Counted from the first letter of the stretch, positions 1 through 9,275 are shown. The stretch is 64,000 nucleotides of DNA from DASZVB01 sp035545855 (GCA_035545855.1 DASZXK010000034.1:1-64000), one strand, 5' to 3'. Translations and numbers: made by a program. The notes: generated from the sequence alone by a model not told the origin.

Positions 1-721
1 CGCCGAAACCGCCCCCGAAGCCCCCGCCGCCGAAGCCGCCACCGCCCCCGAAGCCCCCGAAGCCACCGCCGCCGATGTACGTGCCGCCGAACCCGCGGCG
101 GCCCCGCCGGGCGAACAGCAGGAAGACCACGGCGATGACGACCAGCGCCACGAGGCCGCCGACGGGCAGGGGCGCCTCGTCCTCCTCGGGGACCGGCTCC
201 GCGCCTTCGGGGACCTTCCCCGTCGCGGTCTGCATCAAGCTGACGAACGCGCTCTCGATGCCGGACGCATACCGCTTCTGGCGGAACGCGGGGCCGAGCA
301 CGTTCCGGATCACGCGCGCCGACACCGCGTCCGTGATGTTGCCCTCGAGGCCGCGGCCGACCTCGATGCGCGTCTTGCGATCGTCCCGGACGACGAGGAG
401 GAGTAGGCCGTCGTCCTTGCCCTTCTTGCCGAGCTTCCAGGCGTCGACGACGTGGATGGAGAAATCCTCCAGCGAGTCTCCGTCCAGGGTCGGGATCGTG
501 AGCAGCGCGAACTGCTGCCCGGTATCCCGCTCGTACGCGGCGAGCAGGCCCTCGATCCGGGAGTGCTCGGTCGCGGAAAGGAGCCCTGCCTCGTCGACGA
601 CGCGGCCCGTGAGTGCGGGGACGTCTCGCGCGACCGCGGGCGGCGAGAGCAGCGCGAAGGCGAGCGACAGCAGCGCCAGGATCGGCGCGCGGAGCCACCC
701 GCCCGCGAGCGGCGAGGTCAG
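1..721 (-). CDS. TPM-domain membrane protein (YgcG-like), C-terminus cut by window edge
   Basis: The reading frame stays open on the minus strand from about 721 to the window edge and runs off it (about 240 codons visible). It shows a signal peptide (ALLSLAFALLSPPAVA), then a TPM domain (GRVVDEAGLL, TGQQFALLTI, KDDGLLLLVVRDDRKTRIEVG), one membrane segment (LVALVVIAVVFLLFA) and a tail made almost only of Gly and Phe. TPM proteins are envelope proteins of unclear role, some with phosphatase-like activity. It follows lemA directly, a pairing common in bacteria. No ATG or GTG lies in frame at the head; a CTG overlapping the lemA stop (721-719) is the most upstream candidate, so the start is uncertain. 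The Gly-Phe tail causes the repetitive bases 1-75. Confidence 0.8.
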   Translation of the reverse strand, partial: MTSPLAGGWLRAPILALLSLAFALLSPPAVARDVPALTGRVVDEAGLLSATEHSRIEGLLAAYERDTGQQFALLTIPTLDGDSLEDFSIHVVDAWKLGKKGKDDGLLLLVVRDDRKTRIEVGRGLEGNITDAVSARVIRNVLGPAFRQKRYASGIESAFVSLMQTATGKVPEGAEPVPEEDEAPLPVGGLVALVVIAVVFLLFARRGRRGFGGTYIGGGGFGGFGGGGGFGGGGFGGGFG

Positions 722-1335
722 AACTTCACCTCGGGTGGCTTTTCCAGCCCCGGCTCCGCCTCGAACGTCGGGCGCGTGCTCATGTGCCGGAGCGACGCGC
801 CGATGCTCGACGGGAAGCGGAGGACCACCTTGTTGTACTCGGCGACGGCCCCGATGTACCGGTTCCGCGCGACCGTGATGCGGTTCTCCGTGCCCTCGAG
901 CTGGGACTGGAGATCGCGATAGGCGTCCGTCGCCTTGAGCTCGGGGTACTTCTCGACGACCACCATGAGCCGCGAGAGGGCGCTCGTGAGCTCGCCCTGC
1001 GCGGCCTGGAACTGCTTCAGCTTGACCGGGTCGTCGATGGTGGAGCTGTCCACCTTGAGCTGACCGACCTTCGCCCTCGCCTCCACCACCTTCTGGAGCG
1101 TGTCTTGCTCGAAGTTCGCGGCGCCCTTCACCGTGGCGACGAGGTTCGGCACGAGATCCGCTCGGCGCTTGTACTGGTTCTGCACCTCGGCCCAGGCGCC
1201 CTGCACGTCCTGGTCTCGCTCGACGACCTCGTTGTAGCCGCAGCTCGTCGTGGAGAGAGCGAGCGCGAGCGTCGCCGCGGAGAGGAGGCCGCCGAGGGCG
1301 GAACGGGAACGTCGAGCGAACCGGCGATTCTTCAT
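718..1335 (-). CDS. lemA: LemA family lipoprotein
   Basis: A 205-residue protein of the LemA family, helical envelope proteins of unknown biochemical role. The start at 1335 (MKNRRFARRS) gives a basic n-region, a hydrophobic stretch (LLSAATLALALSTTSC) and a Cys that could be lipidated, although TTSC is a weak lipobox. The family core follows: EVQNQYKRRADLVPNLV, then long amphipathic helices and ENRITVARNRYIGAVAEYN near the C-terminus. Length is normal for the family. An in-frame extension to 1443 exists but would bury the signal peptide, so I reject it. It overlaps the TPM-domain gene downstream, which suggests co-transcription. Confidence 0.93.
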   Translation of the reverse strand: MKNRRFARRSRSALGGLLSAATLALALSTTSCGYNEVVERDQDVQGAWAEVQNQYKRRADLVPNLVATVKGAANFEQDTLQKVVEARAKVGQLKVDSSTIDDPVKLKQFQAAQGELTSALSRLMVVVEKYPELKATDAYRDLQSQLEGTENRITVARNRYIGAVAEYNKVVLRFPSSIGASLRHMSTRPTFEAEPGLEKPPEVKF

Positions 1336-1494
1336 GGATTTCCTCTGGATGCCCCGGGAGAAGGCGGCCCCCGAGAACCCGCACAGTATTGGGTCGTGGC
1401 CGCGCTTGTCGAGCCTCGGAGGCCGGTCGCCGGTTCGGGTCATCCCGGAGGGGGGCGTGCGATCGGAGGCGCGAAATCTGCGCGCGCCCCCCGG

Positions 1495-4400
1495 TCAGTC
1501 CATCTTGAAGAGATCGTCCAGGTCCTCGCGCGTGAGCTTCTTCGCGCCGCCGGCGTCCTCGCTCAGCACGGAGGCGACGAGATCTTTCTTCTTCTGCTTG
1601 AGCTCGAGGATCTTCTCCTCGATGGTTCCGGCGGCGACCAGGCGGTACACGGTCACGACGCGGTTCTGACCGATGCGGTGCGCGCGATCGGAGGCCTGGT
1701 CTTCGACGGCGGGGTTCCACCACGGATCGAAGTGAACGACCGTGTCCGCCGCCGTGAGGTTCAATCCGGCGCCGCCTGCCTTCAGGCTGATGAGGAAGAC
1801 GGGGATCGTCGGGTCCGTCTGGAAGCGCTCGATGCGCTCGGGGCGGTCCGTCGTGCTGCCGTCCAGGTACTCGTAGCGGATCTTGTCTTCGTCCAGCGCC
1901 TCTCGCATGAGCTTCAGCATCGAGACGAACTGGCTGAACACGAGCACCTTGTGGCCGCTCGACTGGCACTCCTCCACGAGCTCGCGGAGCGCCATGAGCT
2001 TCCCGCTGTCCTCGTGGGAGAACTCGCGCGGGAGCCCGAGGAGGCGCGGGTCGCACGCCGCCTGACGGAGCTTCGTGAGGCCGGCGAGGATGTGGAGCTG
2101 GCTCTTCGCGACGCCGACGCGCTCGACCTCGCCCATGATCTGCGCGCGCACCTCGCGGAGTACTTGCATGTAGATGGCGCGTTGCTCCGGAACGAGGTCG
2201 ATGATCTTGTCGCTCTCGATCTTCGGCGGGAGATCCTTCGCCACCTCGATCTTCGTGCGCCGCAGGATGAACGGGTGGATCACCGCGCGGAGGCGCGCGG
2301 CTTGCTTCGAATCCCCCTGGTCGATGGGGCGTGCGAATTTCTCCTCGAACTTCGGAAGCGGGCCCAGGAGGCCCGGGCTCACGAACTCGAAGATGGACCA
2401 GATCTCCGACAGGCGGTTTTCGATCGGCGTGCCCGTCAGCGCGAGCCGGTGCGCGGCCCGGAGCTCCTTCGCCGCGTGAGCGGTGGCGGAGAGCGGGTTC
2501 TTGATGTTCTGCGCTTCGTCGAGGATGGCGTAGGTGAGGGGGAGCTTCTTCAGGAGGTCGATGTCCCTCCGGAGGAGCGCGTAGCTCGTGACGATGATGT
2601 TCGCATTCTCGAGCTCGTCCGCCTGCTCTTTCCGGCCGGCGCCGTGCCAGAGCGCGGTCGTCAGGGTGGGCGCGAACTTCTCTATCTCGCGGACCCAGTT
2701 CGTCACGACGCTCGTCGGCGCGACGATGAGCGCGCGGACGTCTTCCTTGTCCTGCTTCAGGCCGAGGAGCAGCGCGAGCGTCTGGATCGTCTTGCCGAGA
2801 CCCATGTCGTCGGCGAGGACGCCGCCCGAGCCGATGTCGTGGATGAACCGGAGCCAGGAGAGGCCCTGCTCCTGGTACGGGCGTAGCGTCGCCTTCAGGG
2901 CACGGGGCTTCTTCGCCTTCCCGATCTCGGAGATGTTCGCGAGCTTCTCGAAGAGCTCCTTCGTCTGAGAGCTCACGGTCGAGCTGTCGGCCTGCTGGAG
3001 AAGCTCCTGCACGCGGCCGGCCTGGGAGAGCGGGAGTTTCCCGGTCTTCCCCGCGGCCGTCATGAGCTCGATCTCCCGATCCATGAGCTGCTGGACGCGA
3101 TTGCCGTCCAGCGGAGCGTAGGAATTGTCCGAGAGCTTCACGTACTTCTGGCCGAGCTTCAGGCATTTTTCGAGCTCGGCGCGATCCACGCTGACGCCCT
3201 CGCTCTCCCAGCCGATCTTCACGTTCAACCAGTCCATGCCGCTCGAGACGCGGGCGCTCATCATCACGGGCTTGGAGCGGACCTGCACGCCGACGAGCTC
3301 CTCCGGCACGTAGAGCTCCCACGTCTCGGGCAGCGAGCCGACGCCCTCCGACCAGAACCGGAGCGCGACGTCCGCCTGGGCGACGAAGGCTTCGCCGCTC
3401 TCGTTCGGCTGGAGCCCCAGGTCCAGGAGGGCCTGGACGGCTTGCTGCTGTGCCGCGATGTCCGTCCGGATGCACGTGGCTCGCTTCTGACCCTCTTCCG
3501 GCGGCAAGATGATGACCGGCGGCGACATGCCGTCGGCGCGGACTTCCACCTCCGTGTCGTCGTAGACGGCCTCGAGCGTGACGTGGACGTCCACCAGCGA
3601 CCCGCTCGCGCTCATGCGGAACTTGGGCTCGAGATCGATCACGTCCGCCACTTGCGAGAGGTCCGGCAGATCCGCCCCGATCTCGAGCGCGACCTTCGGC
3701 AAGGACTGCACGATCATCGCGATGAGCTGCGATGCGGGCTCGGCGATCGCCGGGCTCCGGAGCAGGCGCTTCAGCGCGGCCGGAGACACTCGCTTGTCGA
3801 GCGGGCGCGCGATGCCCTCGCTCGTGTCGATGTGCCAGCCGGGGGCGCCCTCGTACCAGCCGCCGCTGGTGAGGTGGAAGCGGCGACCGTTGCCTCCGCG
3901 CTCGAAGGTCGCCTTCGCGACGATGGTGTCCGCGCCGACCATCTCGAGCTCGAACTTCGGGCGCAGCGGTTCGTCCACGAAGCGGAGCTGCATGAGCGCC
4001 GGTTCGAGGAGGACGCGCGAGTGAGACAGCATCGGGAGGAGATCGGCGACGTCCTCCCCGCGGATGTCGACTGCCGGGTGCCGCGGGTTGCCGCTCTCGA
4101 AGCGGAGGAGGAGCCGGAGAGCGTCCCGGTCCACCGTCGGGGCGAGTGCCTGCCACGTGAGGGCGACGCTCGGGAGGAGCGGCATTCGGGCGTCCGTATC
4201 CAGCACCGTGACCGTCAACCCGCCTTGTCGGACGTGGACGCGGAACTCGAGGTTCACGCGCCGGACGGCCCCTTCCGGCGCGAGCCACGCGCCGATCCCC
4301 GTCGGGCGAGCGCTCGCGTCCGGCGCGGGTACCGCGACGCCCGGGGGTGCGGCGAGGGCCTGCACCTGGGCGCGCCTTCGCCTATCGCGCCGTCGGCTCG

Positions 4401-4785
4401 CCTTGCTCTCCTGCGGCTGCTGCTGGGCCTGCTGCGGAGGCGGGGGAGGCGGCTGGTGCGCTTCGCGGCGCGGGAGCTGCGCGCGCGCCTGGTTTCTCAC
4501 CGTGATGAGGAGCGCGGCGACGTGCTTGCAGTGCTGGCCGGTCTTCGCGAACGCGGGGCACGTGCAGTGGGACGTGATGCCTTCTCCGCCGAGTTTGATC
4601 GTCGTCTCGTAGGGCTCGGGGTCCGAGCCTTTCACTCGTCCCGTCGCGCTCGAGTCCGCGATGGTGACGCTCTCGACGACGCGGCGTTTTTCGTAGTCGA
4701 GACCCCGGAGGAACGTCCGGGCGCCGAGCAGGCGGCGGAGCCCCCGGTCGGAGAGGGTGGATAGGGCGTCGGCAATCGAAGGCAA
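1495..4785 (-). CDS. SWIM zinc finger + SNF2 family DEAD/DEAH-box helicase
   Basis: A 1096-residue Swi2/Snf2-type ATPase. A SWIM zinc-binding motif sits at the N-terminus (C74, C76, C86, H88: CxCx9CxH), followed by a Gln/Pro-rich linker (about 110-135) and a long middle region of unknown fold. The SNF2 ATPase comes last: Walker A ADDMGLGKT with K665, DEAQ box at 756-759, and the second RecA lobe with YLDGSTTDRPERIERF and SDRAHRIGQ near 1032. Such proteins move along double-stranded DNA and remodel DNA-protein complexes; bacterial members are linked to transcription recycling or repair. No methylase, nuclease or PLD gene adjoins it, so nothing points to a restriction or DISARM-type defence system. 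The start at 4785 places the first residues (MPSIADALS) directly before the SWIM domain. Confidence 0.95.
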   Translation of the reverse strand: MPSIADALSTLSDRGLRRLLGARTFLRGLDYEKRRVVESVTIADSSATGRVKGSDPEPYETTIKLGGEGITSHCTCPAFAKTGQHCKHVAALLITVRNQARAQLPRREAHQPPPPPPQQAQQQPQESKASRRRDRRRRAQVQALAAPPGVAVPAPDASARPTGIGAWLAPEGAVRRVNLEFRVHVRQGGLTVTVLDTDARMPLLPSVALTWQALAPTVDRDALRLLLRFESGNPRHPAVDIRGEDVADLLPMLSHSRVLLEPALMQLRFVDEPLRPKFELEMVGADTIVAKATFERGGNGRRFHLTSGGWYEGAPGWHIDTSEGIARPLDKRVSPAALKRLLRSPAIAEPASQLIAMIVQSLPKVALEIGADLPDLSQVADVIDLEPKFRMSASGSLVDVHVTLEAVYDDTEVEVRADGMSPPVIILPPEEGQKRATCIRTDIAAQQQAVQALLDLGLQPNESGEAFVAQADVALRFWSEGVGSLPETWELYVPEELVGVQVRSKPVMMSARVSSGMDWLNVKIGWESEGVSVDRAELEKCLKLGQKYVKLSDNSYAPLDGNRVQQLMDREIELMTAAGKTGKLPLSQAGRVQELLQQADSSTVSSQTKELFEKLANISEIGKAKKPRALKATLRPYQEQGLSWLRFIHDIGSGGVLADDMGLGKTIQTLALLLGLKQDKEDVRALIVAPTSVVTNWVREIEKFAPTLTTALWHGAGRKEQADELENANIIVTSYALLRRDIDLLKKLPLTYAILDEAQNIKNPLSATAHAAKELRAAHRLALTGTPIENRLSEIWSIFEFVSPGLLGPLPKFEEKFARPIDQGDSKQAARLRAVIHPFILRRTKIEVAKDLPPKIESDKIIDLVPEQRAIYMQVLREVRAQIMGEVERVGVAKSQLHILAGLTKLRQAACDPRLLGLPREFSHEDSGKLMALRELVEECQSSGHKVLVFSQFVSMLKLMREALDEDKIRYEYLDGSTTDRPERIERFQTDPTIPVFLISLKAGGAGLNLTAADTVVHFDPWWNPAVEDQASDRAHRIGQNRVVTVYRLVAAGTIEEKILELKQKKKDLVASVLSEDAGGAKKLTREDLDDLFKMD

Positions 4786-4809
4786 GCAGGCCTCTGTGGT
4801 TCTGGCGGG

Positions 4810-7023
4810 TTAAACGGCTGTGAGGAACGGAACCGCGACGAGCGCGGCGGCCGCGACGGCCTTCGCAAACGAACGAGCGGCGGGAGAAAAGGACCCGCCG
4901 AGAAAATTTCCGAGCTCCTGGCCGGCGATCGCGGCATCGAAGCCCGTTCCGGCGCCGCGCGGACGGCTCTCCCGGTAGGCGGCGCGAAGCGCGGCGTGGG
5001 CCGCGTCGGTGAAGAGCCCGGCGAAGAGGGCGGCGGCGCCCGCGAGGACGACGAACGACGCGAGGTCCTCCGTGGAGGACGCAGACCCTGCGCCGTACGC
5101 GGCGCGAAGCGCGAGCACGACGCCGACGGGAACGACGAGCGAAAGCGCCGAGAGCAGAACGACGCCCTCGACGGACAGCTTCCCCGCGAGCTCGATCACG
5201 ACGCGGTAGCTCGGCGTGAAGCTCGCGGGCAGGACCGGAACCCCCGCTTCGCGAGGGAAACCACGGAGTTGACGCTCCACCTCGAGCCAGGTGCCTCGCG
5301 CGGCCTTCGCGGCGAAATCCACCGCGCGACCCGAGAACGCGAGCACGAGGGCCGCTCCGAGCGCGCCGATCCCGAGCGCGTCCAGCTGGAACCCCGGAAG
5401 GGGCGAGGGGGCGCCGCGCGATCCGATCGCGAGACCGGCGAGGATGGTCGCCGTCGCGCCGACCGCCGCGAAATACGAGTCCGACGACGCGCCGGCGGAG
5501 AAGCCGCCGTCCTCGAGGAGCACGGCGCGCCGCCGCGTCTCGGGACGAAGGCCGTCGGGTTCGAGCTGGGCGACCGTGAGAGCGCTCGACGCGACCGGGC
5601 CGAGGAGCCCGGCGCCGAGGAGGAACGCGCTCGTCGCGAGCAGGCTCGCGAGCGCGGTCGCCATGGCGAGCTCCGCGCCGCCCTCGAGAGGACTCCGTTT
5701 ACCGAGCTGGAACGCAGCCACCAGCGCCGCGGCGAGGGCGACGACGGGGATGAACGCGCCGCGAAATCCGAGCGCGAGTCCCTTCGCGGCCGTCGCGCCG
5801 CGCCCGACACGGGTCGCCTCGAGGAGCTCCTGGAGCGGGCCGAAGCGGCGGTCCACCTGCAGGCGAGGGGACTGACCGATGACGAGAGACGCGGCCACGC
5901 CCGCGGCACCCGCGCCGAACAGGAAACCGACGGCGCGACCGGAAAGCAGCCAGAGCGACGCGCCCCCGACCCCGCCGAGCACGAGGACGCCCGCGGTGAT
6001 CTGACCGCGAAGGATCGCGTGATGGGCGGCGCCCGTCTCCGTGGTGCGCGTGGTCATCAGGCCGAACGCGGACGCCACGATGCCGATCCCTCGAATCACG
6101 AGCGGAAGGGTGACGAGCGCCCAGGCATGACCGCCGAGCGTGGCGCCGTGGAGGCGAAACGGCACCGCCGTCAGGGCGAGCGTGGCGACGTGCGCGAGGA
6201 AGAGCGTGGCGGTGGCGTCCACCGTGCGGCGGACTCCGAGCCCCACGTGCTCGCCGACGAGCGACGCCACGAGCGACGGGTTCTTCGGATCGTTCGCGTC
6301 CAGCCCCTCGGCTCCGAGGGCGCCGACCGCCGTGGACACGTGATAGGCGGAGGACGAGAGCCCGACGACGACCGCGGTGAGCACGCTTCCGAGTGCCAGC
6401 CCCGGCAGCGCGACGAGGGCGCGATCGAGGAGGAGGGCAGCCTGGACCGGCCCCGCCGACGCCCCTCCGCCGAGGAGGTACATCAGCCCGAGGAAGCCCG
6501 CGATGGCGCCCGTCGTGAGGGCGTCCGCCGCGAGCGCCGCGACCCCGCTCGCGCGCGCGGCGAGCGCCGTCGCTCCGGACAGGCCGACCACGGTGGCCCG
6601 GATCGCGCCGAGGGTGGCGCGGAGGCCGATCTCGGTGGCGAGGTAGGCGCCCGCGAGCGTGAGCGCCGCCCCGACGAGCATCCCGAGCGCCGACCAGAGC
6701 GCGAGCGTCATCCCGAACCCGTGCGTGCGCCGGAGGACGAACACCCCGTGGGTCGCGAGCAGGATGAGGACGGCGACGACCAGCCCCACGCCCGCGTACT
6801 TCCCTTCGCGGAACAGGAAGGCCTCCGCGGCGCGGGTGGCAGCGGAAACGACCCGCCGCGCCTCCGTCGTTCCCTGCGCGCGGACGAGCGTCCACCGCGA
6901 GAGCAGTCCCGCTAGGAGCACCCCGACGAACGCGAGGGAAAGAACGACGGCGATTTCAGTCAGCACGAATCGAAGGCCCACCGAGCGCACCCCTCGCGCG
7001 ACGAAACGTCGCGAGACGTGCAC
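4810..7023 (-). CDS. Degenerate membrane pyrophosphatase (HppA-like pseudoenzyme)
   Basis: A 737-residue polytopic membrane protein. Its length and the order of segments match membrane-integral pyrophosphatases (H+-PPases), which hydrolyse pyrophosphate to pump H+ or Na+. The family's first catalytic loop, normally DDPRNPAVIADNVGDNVGD, appears here as NDPKNPSLVASLVGEHVGL (244-262). The GPIADNAGG loop appears as GPVASSALT (475-483). The C-terminal GDTVGDPFKDTAGP appears as GQELGNFLGGSFSP (701-714). Nearly all metal- and pyrophosphate-binding Asp residues are therefore replaced while the scaffold and membrane segments remain. I infer a non-catalytic paralogue rather than an active pump. It is intact, without frameshift, and uses the same codon style as its neighbours, which argues against a decaying pseudogene. 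The start is GTG at 7023. The SNF2 gene follows 24 bp downstream on the same strand. Confidence 0.82.
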   Translation of the reverse strand: MHVSRRFVARGVRSVGLRFVLTEIAVVLSLAFVGVLLAGLLSRWTLVRAQGTTEARRVVSAATRAAEAFLFREGKYAGVGLVVAVLILLATHGVFVLRRTHGFGMTLALWSALGMLVGAALTLAGAYLATEIGLRATLGAIRATVVGLSGATALAARASGVAALAADALTTGAIAGFLGLMYLLGGGASAGPVQAALLLDRALVALPGLALGSVLTAVVVGLSSSAYHVSTAVGALGAEGLDANDPKNPSLVASLVGEHVGLGVRRTVDATATLFLAHVATLALTAVPFRLHGATLGGHAWALVTLPLVIRGIGIVASAFGLMTTRTTETGAAHHAILRGQITAGVLVLGGVGGASLWLLSGRAVGFLFGAGAAGVAASLVIGQSPRLQVDRRFGPLQELLEATRVGRGATAAKGLALGFRGAFIPVVALAAALVAAFQLGKRSPLEGGAELAMATALASLLATSAFLLGAGLLGPVASSALTVAQLEPDGLRPETRRRAVLLEDGGFSAGASSDSYFAAVGATATILAGLAIGSRGAPSPLPGFQLDALGIGALGAALVLAFSGRAVDFAAKAARGTWLEVERQLRGFPREAGVPVLPASFTPSYRVVIELAGKLSVEGVVLLSALSLVVPVGVVLALRAAYGAGSASSTEDLASFVVLAGAAALFAGLFTDAAHAALRAAYRESRPRGAGTGFDAAIAGQELGNFLGGSFSPAARSFAKAVAAAALVAVPFLTAV

Positions 7024-7318
7024 GTGTCTCTCAGGGCTTCGGCTGCCGCGTCACTCGAGGGCCCCTATCCGGGGCGCTGGTGCAAGTCCGTCGACGCGAA
7101 CCACTCCCGAGGGCGCGACGAGCCGTAACCGAAGGTCTCCGTAGCATGGCCGTTTGGACGCATGCAAGGACGTTCAGGGACGCTGAAACCCGGCCCTCGC
7201 CCCACGAGGCGTGGGTCCCGGCTCGGACGGGGCCCTTCCATCCGGCAGATGGGTTTTCCGGCCCCGGGGGAGGCGCGGATCCCCGATATCGGCGAGCGGA
7301 GGGGGGGGCGGACCGGCC

Positions 7319-7924
7319 TCAGCCGGTGCCCTTCTTCTTCTGCATCACCATGAGGTGATACTTGCCGAACTCGTTCTGGCCGAGCGTGAAGAGCACCTCG
7401 ATGAAGAGACGGTAGGGCGTCGTGTTGTCGGCGATGATGATCGCTTCCGACATCGAGGCGTCCTGCCCCTTCGCCTGGCGGACCAGCTTGTCCGTCTTCC
7501 GGGCGGCCTGGAGCGCGTTCCCGAGGGGAACGATGTAGAGGTCGTTCGGGCCGCTCCGCTTGTACTGCGCGCCGACGCCCGACTGCGCGAGCGACTGCCG
7601 GCCGGGGAGCGTCATCACCTTGTCGTCCCCGACGAGGATCTGCGACTTCGAGACGGTGACGACGACGCCTTCCATGCTCGGCTGCGACGTGATGAAGGAC
7701 GTGGGGATCTTGAGATCGTCGCTCTGCGGGACGGATGCCGTCGACTCACCCAGCGTCTTCAGGAGGAAGACGAGGATGATCGTCATGATGTCGAGCATCG
7801 CGGTGATGTTGAGGAAGTTGATCTCCGGCTCGTGATAGTTCCGCCGGATGGCGCGCCGGAGGGCCGCCTTGTACTTCGCCATCGAGGCTCCCGTGGACTT
7901 GGGAGCCGCAGCCGCTTGCGTCAT
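7319..7924 (-). CDS. ExbD/TolR-family biopolymer transport protein (second ExbD, cluster 1)
   Basis: A 201-residue ExbD/TolR protein: a cytoplasmic N-terminus, one membrane helix and a periplasmic domain. The proton-path Asp is D45 in the helix (TAMLDIMTIILVFLL). The periplasmic part ends with the ExbD-like stretch AIIIADNTTPYRLFIEVLFT. ExbD proteins form the pore partner of ExbB pentamers and turn proton flow into mechanical work in the envelope. The start at 7924 gives a 4-nt overlap with the upstream exbD-like gene, so translation is probably coupled. A longer in-frame extension to 8167 only covers the neighbour's coding sequence in another frame and is discarded. Confidence 0.9.
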   Translation of the reverse strand: MTQAAAAPKSTGASMAKYKAALRRAIRRNYHEPEINFLNITAMLDIMTIILVFLLKTLGESTASVPQSDDLKIPTSFITSQPSMEGVVVTVSKSQILVGDDKVMTLPGRQSLAQSGVGAQYKRSGPNDLYIVPLGNALQAARKTDKLVRQAKGQDASMSEAIIIADNTTPYRLFIEVLFTLGQNEFGKYHLMVMQKKKGTG

Positions 7925-8478
7925 TTCGCCACCTTGAAGTTCACGTCCGTGAAGAGCGGGTCGCCCTGGCGCGTGGACCGGAGAGCATCGATGGTGCTGA
8001 TGAGCGTCTGGTAATCCGTGCCCGGGTTCGCGCTGATGTAGACCTGCGTCTCGTCGGCGAAGTCCGAGGACGAGCCCTTGAGCTTGGCCGCGCAGTCCGT
8101 CAGCGCGTCGTAGTCGAGCTGGCCGCCCTTCATCGGGATCGCGACGCCGGGCCCGACCCCGGAGCACCCCTCCGCGACGTTTCCGCCGGAGGCCTTGATG
8201 GAGAACCCGAAGTCGCCCACGAGCACCGTGAGGTTCAACGCCTTGCTCTCGATCTCCTTGCGGACACCGCTGCCGCCGCTCGCCGGCGGCTGCGTCTCGA
8301 TCGTCGCCGTGAAGGTCACGGAGATCGTCGCGAGCACGAAGATGAGGATGTTCGTGATGATGTCGAGGAAGGGGACGATGTTGAGCTCGCCACCTTCCTC
8401 GTCGGGAGTCAGCTCCTTCGGCTGGCTGAGCCGACGGATCCTGGCGACCTGCGCCGTGCTGAGCTTGTCTTCAGCCAT
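7921..8478 (-). CDS. ExbD/TolR-family biopolymer transport protein (first ExbD, cluster 1)
   Basis: A 185-residue ExbD-type protein with D39 in the membrane helix (NIVPFLDIITNILIFVLAT), the residue used for proton passage in the family. The periplasmic domain contains two Cys (around AEGCSGVG and LTDCAAKL) that could form a disulphide. It ends TDVNFKVAK. It lies between the ExbB gene (27-bp gap) and a second ExbD gene (4-nt overlap), giving the order ExbB-ExbD-ExbD found in AglRQS-type motors of Myxococcus. Two different ExbD subunits may form a heterodimer inside the ExbB ring; that is inference from gene order. Confidence 0.92.
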   Translation of the reverse strand: MAEDKLSTAQVARIRRLSQPKELTPDEEGGELNIVPFLDIITNILIFVLATISVTFTATIETQPPASGGSGVRKEIESKALNLTVLVGDFGFSIKASGGNVAEGCSGVGPGVAIPMKGGQLDYDALTDCAAKLKGSSSDFADETQVYISANPGTDYQTLISTIDALRSTRQGDPLFTDVNFKVAK

Positions 8479-8505
8479 GCTGGCGGACTCGTCCGGGGGG
8501 CTCGG

Positions 8506-9186
8506 TCAGCCGCGCTGCTGGATCGTGAGGAGGTTGAACGTCTTCTCGACCGTGCTTTCCAGGTCGTGCTGGATGGCCTTGGCGCGCGTGTGGAGAATGA
8601 TGTGCGTGATCATGCAGAACACGGCGATGCCGAGACCGAGCGCCGTGTTGTACATGGCTTCGGCGATACCGTTCGAGAGCATGCGCTGCTTGTCGGCCTG
8701 GGAGAGGCCGGGGGCCGAGATGGCGCCGAACGTCGCGATCAGACCGGAGACGGTGCCGAGGAGGCCGATGAGGGTCGCGATGTTCGCGAGGGACCACAGC
8801 GCGCCGACGCGCTTCTCCGCGGCGGGCTTGAGCTCGGAGAGCTTCTCGCTCAGGGCGGCGTCGATCTCGTCGGGGCCCTTGTTCGAGTGAGTCAGCCCGG
8901 ACTTCACCAGCTGGAGGATGGGGTAGTCGCTCGCTTCACAGAGCTTGATGGCGCGGTCGATGTTCCCGGCCGTGACCAGCTTCTTGATCTGCGCGAAGAA
9001 CTCCTTCGAGTTCACGCGGTACCGAGTCACCTGGAACGTGAACCGCTCGACGACGATCGTGAGCACGATGGCCGACGAGATCAGGTTCAGCACCATGAAC
9101 GTCGGGTTGTGCTTGAAGGCCTCTACGAGCTGGCTTTCGCCGCCGCCGCTGCTGGCTTCCGTTGCTGCGAGAAGCAGAAGTTGCAT
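8506..9186 (-). CDS. MotA/TolQ/ExbB proton channel protein (cluster 1)
   Basis: A 226-residue ExbB/TolQ/MotA protein with three membrane helices: residues about 30-50 (FMVLNLISSAIVLTIVVERF), about 125-160, and about 180-205. The family signature LIGLLGTVSGLIATFGAI is present, followed by GIAEAMYNTALGLGIAVFC. These proteins form the pentameric stator that encloses ExbD dimers. The N-terminus (MQLLLLAATEASSGGGE) resembles a short hydrophobic leader. It is the first gene of the minus-strand cluster and has a good sigma-70-like promoter about 90 bp upstream (9276-9305). Confidence 0.94.
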   Translation of the reverse strand: MQLLLLAATEASSGGGESQLVEAFKHNPTFMVLNLISSAIVLTIVVERFTFQVTRYRVNSKEFFAQIKKLVTAGNIDRAIKLCEASDYPILQLVKSGLTHSNKGPDEIDAALSEKLSELKPAAEKRVGALWSLANIATLIGLLGTVSGLIATFGAISAPGLSQADKQRMLSNGIAEAMYNTALGLGIAVFCMITHIILHTRAKAIQHDLESTVEKTFNLLTIQQRG

Positions 9187-9275
9187 TCCCCATGTCCCTT
9201 TCGTGGATCTTCAGTCGCTCTGACGATGAAACGCTCCGCTGAGGCGCGGGCATAGTCTTCTCAAACTTGTGCCCG

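Noticed and set aside
1..75. Short G/C-rich tandem repeat at the window start
   Set aside because: It is the coding sequence of the Gly/Phe-rich tail of the TPM-domain protein, not an independent repeat element.
613..2886. A 757-codon plus-strand open frame opposite lemA and the SNF2 gene
   Set aside because: Same antisense GC artefact; low-complexity translation and no domain, whereas the opposite strand encodes two well-defined proteins.
1495..4785. Component of a DISARM or similar defence system
   Set aside because: No methyltransferase, nuclease, DUF1998 or PLD gene adjoins; neighbours are lemA and the pyrophosphatase-like gene.
7060..7180. GGTGCAAGTCCG at 7079-7090 looks like a piece of a cobalamin riboswitch
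   Set aside because: The rest of the riboswitch (GCCACTG box, conserved core) is missing and no plus-strand gene follows; the next genes downstream are on the minus strand.
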